Source: Mycolicibacter heraklionensis (GTDB lineage Bacteria; Actinomycetota; Actinomycetes; Mycobacteriales; Mycobacteriaceae). From it: DNA of 64,000 bases. The notes under the pieces were generated by a model. The model ran no database searches, was not told the origin of the DNA, and saw nothing but the letters and a program-made list of their open reading frames with translations. This document shows, piece by piece, positions 58,211-64,000 of this stretch; position 1 is the first letter of the stretch, and each line of letters begins with the position of its first letter. The stretch covers positions 1 through 64,000 of the forward strand of contig NZ_LDPO01000017.1 of assembly GCF_001021505.1 (NCBI RefSeq), given 5' to 3'. A program made the position numbers and the translations under genes.

Positions 58211-59626
58211 TCAGCGCCGGCCGGTGCGGTTCTTCCCCCGGTCGATGTCGCGCTCCAGCTCGGCCAGTGCGGGCTCGATCGCGTCGGCCATCTTGTGGAT
58301 GTCCTCGGCGACTTCCGGGGTGGTCACGAACCCGAAGTCCAGGTGGTCGCGGTAGGAGAAGCAGGTGATGTTCAGCGCCACGTCCATCACCGGCGGGCCG
58401 AGCGGCACCAGCGACTCCAGTTCCGCGCCGGCCATGTAGATCGGAATCGGCGGGCCCGGCACGTTGGAGACGACGAGGTTGATCGGAGCCAGCCGATTCG
58501 ACAGCCCGGTCGCGGTGTAGGCACGGGCGGCCAGCTGCAGCAGCCCCGGCGGGGTGGTGTCGGTCAGTCCCATGATCTGGTGCGCCGACAGCGCCTTGGC
58601 CATCTGCTTGGCGCTCTGGGTGCTGGCGTGAATCGTCTTGAGCCGCTGGGCCGCTCCCTCGATGTCGGTCGCCATCGATACCGTCATCGAGCTGACCTTG
58701 TTGCCGACCTCGCCCTGGCTCTCCTCGGTGCGGGTCGATACCGGGATCTGGGCGACAAGCGGCTTGTCTGGCAGTTCCCCGCGCTCGCGCAGGTACTCAC
58801 GGACGGCGCCGGCGACCATGGCGAGCACGACATCGTTGAGCTTCACCCCGTAGGCGTCCTTGACGGCCTTGATCCGGGCCAGCTCGATGCGAGTGGCGCT
58901 GATCCGCCGGTGCGGCGACACGCTGGCGTTGAACCGGGTCACCGGGGCGTCGAAGTAACGCGGTGGTTTGCGGGGCAGCCCCAGTCCCACGGTGGCGATC
59001 TGCTGGCGAACGGTCTGCTGCAGCAGCCGGCCGATGCGGTACGGCGTCTTCACCGCGACGTTGACCAACTCCTCGACGATACGGCGCTCGTAGCTGGGCA
59101 TGGCGGAGCCATTGGATGACCCGATCGCCTCCGGGTCCGGCGGCCGTGGCTCAGGGGTGACGTCCAACATGATCTCGAACAGTCCCGCGCCGGACACGCC
59201 GTCGACGATCGCGTGATGCATCTTGGTCAGGGTCGCGACCCGGCCGCCGTTGACGCCTTCGATCACCCACATCTCCCACAGCGGGCGCGACCGATCCAAC
59301 TTGTAGGACATCAGCCGTCCCACGAGCTCCTCGACCTCGCGCCGCCCGCCCGGGGCGGGAACGCCGATGCGACGCAGGTGGAAGTCGATGTCGAGATTCT
59401 CGTCCTCCACGAACCACGGCCGGTCCAGCCCCAGCGGAGCAGGGGTGACCCGCCAACGCAGCTGCGGCAATTGCGGTAATCGCTCGATCAGAAGCTGGCG
59501 AACCCGCTCGAAGCTGTAGTTCGGCGCATTGGTGGTGTCGCAGATCGCCAACCCACCGATGTGCATGTGCCAGCCCGCCGTTTCGGCGGACCAGAACGCC
59601 GCGTCGACGCCCGAAAGTCGCTGCAT
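58211..59626 (-). CDS. WS/DGAT-family acyltransferase (tgs-like)
   Basis: A 471-residue protein with the intact HHAIVDG motif (His137, His138, Asp142 by my count), MQRLSGVDAAFW at the N-terminus and NLVVSNVPGPPIPIYMAG near 380. This family makes triacylglycerol or wax esters. It is convergent with gabD2 (3 bp apart). It is more canonical than the WS/DGAT protein at 23535. Confidence 0.93.
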   Translation of the reverse strand: MQRLSGVDAAFWSAETAGWHMHIGGLAICDTTNAPNYSFERVRQLLIERLPQLPQLRWRVTPAPLGLDRPWFVEDENLDIDFHLRRIGVPAPGGRREVEELVGRLMSYKLDRSRPLWEMWVIEGVNGGRVATLTKMHHAIVDGVSGAGLFEIMLDVTPEPRPPDPEAIGSSNGSAMPSYERRIVEELVNVAVKTPYRIGRLLQQTVRQQIATVGLGLPRKPPRYFDAPVTRFNASVSPHRRISATRIELARIKAVKDAYGVKLNDVVLAMVAGAVREYLRERGELPDKPLVAQIPVSTRTEESQGEVGNKVSSMTVSMATDIEGAAQRLKTIHASTQSAKQMAKALSAHQIMGLTDTTPPGLLQLAARAYTATGLSNRLAPINLVVSNVPGPPIPIYMAGAELESLVPLGPPVMDVALNITCFSYRDHLDFGFVTTPEVAEDIHKMADAIEPALAELERDIDRGKNRTGRR

Positions 59627-59690
59627 CGACAGAGACTAGCCCGGACACCGGTTCGCCGGGAGCGGCTCACCGTCAAAAGATTCGGTGAAT

Positions 59691-61343
59691 CTAGCTCTCG
59701 GCCGCCACATGCTTCGCGTGCACCTCGTCGGCGGGGCGGGCTTCGGTCTGCTCCTTGGCCCAGCGGTAGTCGGGTTTGCCGGCCGGAGAACGTTTGACCT
59801 CGTCGACGAACCACAGACTGCGGGGCACCTTGTAGCCGGCGATCTCGGTGCGCGCGCAGGCGTTGATCTCATCCAGCGAGGGCCGGGCGTCGCCGCGCGC
59901 CTGAACCACCGCGGCCACATGCTGGCCGTAGCGGGGGTCGGGCACCCCGACCACCAGTGCGTCGAAGACGTCGGGGTGGGTCTTGAGGGCGGCCTCGACC
60001 TCCTCGGGGTAGATCTTCTCGCCACCGGAGTTGATCGACACCGACCCACGGCCCAGCATGGTCACGGTGCCGTCGGCCTCGACCTGCGCGAAGTCGCCGG
60101 GGATCGCGTAACGCACGCCGTTGATGGTGCGGAACGTCTCGGCGGTCTTCTTCTCGTCCTTGTAGTAGCCGACCGGGATGTGGCCGCGCTTGGCTATGAT
60201 GCCACGCACGCCGGAGCCGGGCTGGACCTCGTTGCCGTCCTCGTCGAGCACCACGGTGGTCTTGTCGATGGTGACCCGGGGGCCGCCGGTGTGCGCTTCA
60301 CCCTTGGCGACGATGCTGGTGCCGCCGAAACCGGTCTCGCTCGACCCGATGGAGTCGGTGATGATCCGATTGGGCAGCAGCTCCAGCAGGCGTTCCTTGA
60401 TGCTCGGGCTGAACAGCGCCGCGGTGGATGCCAGCAGGAACAGCGACGACAGGTCGTACTCGTTACCGGCATCCTGATGGGCCAACAGCGCGTCCAGCAG
60501 CGGGCGCGCCATCGCGTCCCCGGTGAAGAACAGCAGGTTGACCTTGTGGTCGTGGATGGTGCGCCACACCTGATCGGCGTCGAATTCCGGTGCCAGCACC
60601 ACGGTTTGGCCGCTGAACAGCGACATCCAGGTCGCCGACTGGGTGGCGCCGTGGATCATCGGCGGGATCGGGTGGCGGACCATCGGCGGGTTGGCGGCGG
60701 CCTGCTTGGCCAGGTCGTACTCGTCGGCGATCGGCTCACCGGTGGCGAAGTCGGTGCCGCCGAACAGCACCCGGTAGATGTCCTCGTGGCGCCACATCAC
60801 GCCCTTGGGGAACCCGGTGGTGCCGCCGGTGTAGAGCAGGTAGATGTCGTCGGCGCTGCGCGGCCCGAAGTCACGCTCCGGCGATCCCTGCGCCAGGGCG
60901 GCCTCGAACTCCACGCCGCCGTAGCGCTGGTAGTCCAGATCGGAGCCGTCCTCGACCACCAGGATGGTCTTGACGTTCGGGGTGTCGGGCAGCACGTTGG
61001 CCACTCGGTCGGCGTACTGGCGCTCGTGCACCAGCGCAACCATGTCCGAGTTGTCGAACAGGTAGCGCAGTTCGCCCTCGACGTAGCGGAAGTTGACGTT
61101 GACCAGGATGGCGCCGGCCTTGATGATGCCGAGCATCGCGACGACGATCTCGTTGCGATTGCGGCAGTACAGGCCGACCTTGTCGTCCTTCTTGACGCCC
61201 TGGTCGATCAGGTAATGGGCCAGCCGGTTGGCCTTCTCCTCCAGCTGCGCATAGGTCAGCTGGTCAGGCCCACAGATCAGGGCAACCCGATCCGGTACGG
61301 CGTCGATGGCGTGTTCGGCTAAGTCGGCGATGTTGAGAGCCAC
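59691..61343 (-). CDS. fadD19: FadD19, cholesterol C26-CoA ligase
   Basis: About 550 residues. LYTGGTTGFPKGVMWRHEDIY is the A3 core (quoted in parts: YTGGTTGFPKGV), SIGSSETGFGG the A5 motif, and KRSPAGKPDYRWAK the C-terminal lysine. It activates the C26 carboxyl of cholest-4-en-3-one-26-oate. I chose the GTG at 61343, 7 nt after a TAGTTT box (leaderless); a GTG at 61352 is also in frame. The KstR site lies just upstream. Corresponds to Rv3515c. Confidence 0.94.
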   Translation of the reverse strand: MALNIADLAEHAIDAVPDRVALICGPDQLTYAQLEEKANRLAHYLIDQGVKKDDKVGLYCRNRNEIVVAMLGIIKAGAILVNVNFRYVEGELRYLFDNSDMVALVHERQYADRVANVLPDTPNVKTILVVEDGSDLDYQRYGGVEFEAALAQGSPERDFGPRSADDIYLLYTGGTTGFPKGVMWRHEDIYRVLFGGTDFATGEPIADEYDLAKQAAANPPMVRHPIPPMIHGATQSATWMSLFSGQTVVLAPEFDADQVWRTIHDHKVNLLFFTGDAMARPLLDALLAHQDAGNEYDLSSLFLLASTAALFSPSIKERLLELLPNRIITDSIGSSETGFGGTSIVAKGEAHTGGPRVTIDKTTVVLDEDGNEVQPGSGVRGIIAKRGHIPVGYYKDEKKTAETFRTINGVRYAIPGDFAQVEADGTVTMLGRGSVSINSGGEKIYPEEVEAALKTHPDVFDALVVGVPDPRYGQHVAAVVQARGDARPSLDEINACARTEIAGYKVPRSLWFVDEVKRSPAGKPDYRWAKEQTEARPADEVHAKHVAAES

Positions 61344-61354
61344 AACACACAAAC

Positions 61355-61368
61355 TAGAACGTGTTACA
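61355..61368. promoter_or_regulatory. KstR-type operator between fadD19 and echA19
   Basis: TAGAACGTGTTACA overlaps the probable fadD19 -10 region and is 45 bp before echA19. It is identical to the fdxD/fadE26 site. Confidence 0.75.
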
Positions 61369-61412
61369 TTTCGATTTCAAGTCGAGGTTCCCACCCGGAA
61401 AGGCGGACGCCG

Positions 61413-62213
61413 GTGAGCGAGTCGTCAGAACAGCCCCACGCCCTCATTGAGCAGCGCGGACACACCCTGATCCTGACCCTGAACCGGCCAGAGGCCCGCA
61501 ACGCGCTCTCCGGCGAAATGCTGGCGATCATGGTCGAGGCCTGGGACCGTGTCGACAACGACGACGAGATCCGCTCGTGCATCCTGACCGGCGCCGGTGG
61601 TTATTTCTGCGCGGGCATGGACCTCAAGGCGGCCAACAAGAAGGCGCCGGGCGACTCCTTCAAAGACGGCAGCTACGACCCGTCGCGTATCGACGGCCTG
61701 CTCAAGGGCCGCCGGCTGACCAAGCCGTTGATCGCCGCGGTGGAAGGCCCGGCCATCGCCGGGGGCACCGAGATCCTGCAGGGCACCGACATCCGCATCG
61801 CCGGTGAAAGCGCCAAGTTCGGGATCTCCGAGGCCAAGTGGAGCTTGTACCCGATGGGCGGCTCCGCGGTGCGGCTGGTTCGCCAGATTCCCTACACCAT
61901 GGCCTGTGACCTGCTGTTCACCGGTCGGCACATCACTGCCGCCGAGGCGCTCGACATGGGCCTGATCGGCCACGTGGTGCCGGACGGTCAGGCGCTGACC
62001 AAGGCGTTGGAGATCGCCGAGCAGATCAACAACAACGGGCCGCTGGCGGTGCAGGCCATGCTGCGCACCATCCACGAGACCGAGGGCCTGCACGAGAACG
62101 ACGCCTTCAAGATCGATACCAAGATCGGCATCAAGGTGTTCTTGAGCGAGGACGCCAAGGAAGGCCCGCGGGCGTTCGCCGAGAAGCGCAAGCCGGAGTT
62201 CAAGAACCGCTGA
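61413..62213 (+). CDS. echA19: EchA19, steroid enoyl-CoA hydratase
   Basis: A 266-residue crotonase. YFCAGMDLKAANK and GPAIAGGTEILQGTDIRIA are the oxyanion-hole segments; the catalytic glutamates are expected in GISEAKW and the following helix. It hydrates the unsaturated steroid-CoA side chain. It starts with GTG after AAAGG. It overlaps the next gene by one base. Corresponds to Rv3516. Confidence 0.94.
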   Translation: MSESSEQPHALIEQRGHTLILTLNRPEARNALSGEMLAIMVEAWDRVDNDDEIRSCILTGAGGYFCAGMDLKAANKKAPGDSFKDGSYDPSRIDGLLKGRRLTKPLIAAVEGPAIAGGTEILQGTDIRIAGESAKFGISEAKWSLYPMGGSAVRLVRQIPYTMACDLLFTGRHITAAEALDMGLIGHVVPDGQALTKALEIAEQINNNGPLAVQAMLRTIHETEGLHENDAFKIDTKIGIKVFLSEDAKEGPRAFAEKRKPEFKNR

Positions 62214-63214
62214 TGCGCGTCGCAGTCACCGGCGGCACCGGCTACCTCGGCGCCCACACTGTCAAGACACTGCTGGAAGCCGGACACTCGGTACGGCTGC
62301 TGGTCGCCCCGGGCTGCGCTGACGAGCCCGTCATTCCCCGGCTGCGCGACCTGGGCGCACTGGAGGTGCTCGACGGCGACATCCGCGACACCGCGGTGGT
62401 GACCGCACTGCTGGACGGCTGCGACTCGGTGCTGCACGCCGCCGGGGTGGTCGGGACCAACGACCGCCAGGAAAAGTTGATGTGGGACATCAACGCCCAC
62501 GCCACCGAGGCGATCCTGACCCGTGCCGTGGCCGCCGGTCTGGACCCGGTGGTGTCGGTCAGCAGCTACAGCGCGCTCTTTCCGCCGCCGAACGGGATCA
62601 TCGGCCCTGATTCGCCCACGGTGCCCGGGCGCAGCGCGTACGCCCGCACCAAGGCCTACGGCGAGCGGGTGGCCCGCCGGCTGCAGGACGAGGGCGCCCC
62701 GGTCGTGGTCACCTATCCCTCCAGCGTGGTCGGCCCGGCGTTTCACACCGCGCCCGGCGTCACCGAACGGGGCTGGGCGCCGATCGTCAAGTATCGGGTG
62801 GCGCCGGTGGTGCGCGGCGGCATGGCGATGGTCGACGTGCGCGACATCGGGCTGGTGCACGAGGCGCTGATGCGGCCCGGCCGCGGTCCGCACCGCTACC
62901 TGTGCGGCGGGATCATGGTCAGCTTCGACGAGATGATCGCCGCGGTGGAACAGGGCCTGGGCAAGCCGGTGCGGCGAATCCCTATTGCTCCCAGCGTTTT
63001 CAAGGGCATCGGGCGGGTCAGCGACCTGGCCAGCAAGCTGCTGCCGCTGCCCGAGTCGCTGAGCTACGAGGCGGCCTGGCTGCTGACCTCGGCCACCCCG
63101 ACCGACGACTCGGCCACGCTGGCCGATCTGGGCCTGGCCTGGCGGTCACCGACCGAGGCGATCATCGAGTCGCTGCGGGTCCCTGCGACGCCTCCCTGCT
63201 CGCCGAACGTGTAA
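62213..63214 (+). CDS. NAD-dependent epimerase/dehydratase-family reductase (3-beta-HSD / dihydroflavonol reductase type)
   Basis: A 333-residue extended SDR. GGTGYLGAHT is the cofactor loop; the active site has SVSSYSA and YARTK (Tyr and Lys). DGDIRDTAVVTALLDGCDSVLHAAGV is typical of the group with 3-beta-hydroxysteroid dehydrogenases. It starts at an ATG overlapping the echA19 stop by one base (TGATG), so it is in the same operon and the KstR regulon. Likely a steroid or fatty-acyl keto/alcohol reductase. It occupies the place of Rv3517, but I do not think it is the same family. Confidence 0.88.
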   Translation: MRVAVTGGTGYLGAHTVKTLLEAGHSVRLLVAPGCADEPVIPRLRDLGALEVLDGDIRDTAVVTALLDGCDSVLHAAGVVGTNDRQEKLMWDINAHATEAILTRAVAAGLDPVVSVSSYSALFPPPNGIIGPDSPTVPGRSAYARTKAYGERVARRLQDEGAPVVVTYPSSVVGPAFHTAPGVTERGWAPIVKYRVAPVVRGGMAMVDVRDIGLVHEALMRPGRGPHRYLCGGIMVSFDEMIAAVEQGLGKPVRRIPIAPSVFKGIGRVSDLASKLLPLPESLSYEAAWLLTSATPTDDSATLADLGLAWRSPTEAIIESLRVPATPPCSPNV

Positions 63215-63278
63215 TCAGCCCGCCTTTTCGGGAGGGCGAATTTCTCGGTCCGAGTACACGCTGGGCGTGAAGGTCGCG

Positions 63279-64000
63279 TCAGGCCAGCACCGGCTTGCTC
63301 GGGGTGAACACCACCGGCATCGACTCGAGGCCACTGACGAAGTTCGCCGGACGCAGCGGCAACGTGTCGTCGGAAGCCAGCCGCAGATCGGGGAGCCGTT
63401 GCAGGATCCGCTGCGTCATCAGCCGCAACTCCAGCCGGGCCAGCTGGTTGCCCAGGCAGAAGTGCGTGCCAAAGCCGAATGCCACGTGACTGTTGGGGTC
63501 TCGGGTGATGTCAAAGCGTTCCGGCTCGTCGAACACCGACTCGTCGAAGTTGGCCGACTCGAACAGCAGCAGCATCTTCTCGCCCTCGCGCAGCTGCGTG
63601 CCGTGGAACTCCGTGTCTTGGGTCAGGGTGCGGCACATGTTCTTCACCGGCGAGGTCCACCGCAGCATCTCCTCGATTGCCACCGGCACCCGATCGGGAT
63701 CGCGCTGCAGCAGATCCCACTGGTCGCGGTGGCGCAGCAGCTGCGCCGTGCCGCCGGACAGGGTGTGCCGGGTGGTCTCGTCACCGCCGATCAGGATCAA
63801 CAGCGTCTCGAAGATGATCTCGTCGTCGGTCATCTGTGCGCCGTCCACCTCGGCGTTGACCAGCACGGAGAACAGGTCGTCGGTGGGCTCGGCCCGACGT
63901 TTCGTGATGGTGTTCCTGGTGAATTCGGTCCAGCCGGCGAACGCCGCCATGACCGCCTGAGCCGTCGCCGATTCCGGATCGAGGTGTGAGCTCAGCCCAG
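63279..64000 (-). CDS. cyp142: Cytochrome P450 CYP142 (5' end outside window)
   Basis: About 240 C-terminal residues; the frame stays open to the edge. I-helix LIGGDETTRH, ExxR in EEMLRW, haem loop FGFGTHFCLGNQLARLEL and the end FVSGLESMPVVFTPS match M. tuberculosis CYP142 (Rv3518c) very closely. CYP142 oxidises the C26/27 methyl of cholesterol and cholestenone with opposite stereochemistry to CYP125. Its promoter is beyond the window. Confidence 0.95.
   Translation of the reverse strand, partial: GLSSHLDPESATAQAVMAAFAGWTEFTRNTITKRRAEPTDDLFSVLVNAEVDGAQMTDDEIIFETLLILIGGDETTRHTLSGGTAQLLRHRDQWDLLQRDPDRVPVAIEEMLRWTSPVKNMCRTLTQDTEFHGTQLREGEKMLLLFESANFDESVFDEPERFDITRDPNSHVAFGFGTHFCLGNQLARLELRLMTQRILQRLPDLRLASDDTLPLRPANFVSGLESMPVVFTPSKPVLA

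Noticed and set aside
59685..61322. 545-residue frame on the plus strand
   Set aside because: Antisense to fadD19, which has all adenylate-forming motifs.
62213..63214. Calling this gene the Rv3517 orthologue
   Set aside because: Position fits, but the protein is a clear extended SDR of 333 residues, while I remember Rv3517 as a shorter protein of another kind.
63215..63278. Terminator after the epimerase gene (CCCGCC-TTTTC-GGGAGGGCG)
   Set aside because: The stem pairs poorly (needs a bulge) and there is no T-run, so it is not called.

Overview
The window is high-GC DNA from a mycobacterium. The evidence is the gene content and order: phoP-phoR, a complete mce4 operon, CYP51/CYP123/CYP142, a PGRS glycine-rich surface protein, WS/DGAT acyltransferases and KstR-type operators. 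It is not Mycobacterium tuberculosis. A Sec-exported PGRS protein without a PE domain, and several gene blocks absent at these places in M. tuberculosis, suggest an environmental or opportunistic species. M. tuberculosis locus names below come from remembered gene order and protein sequence, not from a search.

Left block (1-19.9 kb) is the M. tuberculosis Rv0771-Rv0756c neighbourhood, reversed. A PGRS gene runs off the left edge. A leftward operon follows: aldehyde dehydrogenase aldA, an SDR, a 3-hydroxyisobutyrate dehydrogenase-like enzyme, a carboxymuconolactone decarboxylase-like protein and another SDR. Divergent from it is a rightward operon: a TetR regulator, CYP123, an SDR, CYP51, a 3Fe-4S ferredoxin and an NTF2-like protein. 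After that come a dihydrodipicolinate-reductase-like protein, a hydroxysteroid-type SDR, a CYP125-family P450 and the NDMA-dependent alcohol dehydrogenase adhB. Two near-identical palindromes (GGACANNTGTCC) lie between aldA and tetR and look like the TetR operators. A YceI protein, a HIT protein, phoR, phoP and a protein of nine decapeptide repeats follow, then tRNA-Thr(TGT).

Middle block (19.9-35.5 kb) is accessory. From 19.95 to 30.2 kb is a catabolic cluster: a C-C/ester hydrolase, three SDRs, an HSL esterase, a WS/DGAT protein, two acyl-CoA-dehydrogenase-fold oxygenase-like proteins (one truncated), an IclR regulator and a Baeyer-Villiger monooxygenase. Two divergent promoters here share a 19-bp operator (TGTCCC-N7-GRGACA) placed at the same distance from the start. 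It is my best candidate for an undescribed system: alicyclic or steroid-like ketone breakdown under IclR control. Next is a three-gene island (secretory lipase, M28 peptidase, divergent Lrp/AsnC regulator), probably acquired, then two SDRs behind a KstR-like site.

Right block (35.6-64 kb) is the M. tuberculosis Rv3489-Rv3518c cholesterol region: otsA, the mce4 importer (yrbE4AB, mce4A-F and two associated proteins), hsd4A, fdxD, fadE26-fadE27, fadD17, fadD19, echA19 and cyp142 (cut by the right edge). The importer brings cholesterol in. CYP142/CYP125 oxidise the side-chain end, FadD19/FadD17 activate it with CoA, and FadE26-27, EchA19 and Hsd4A carry out beta-oxidation. Four KstR-type operators sit at the expected divergent promoters. 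Between fadD17 and fadD19, where M. tuberculosis has PE_PGRS genes, this genome has a secreted ricin-type lectin, an SxxK/SDN serine hydrolase, gabD2 and a WS/DGAT enzyme. Many genes appear to be leaderless: a TANNNT box lies 6-8 nt before the start codon.
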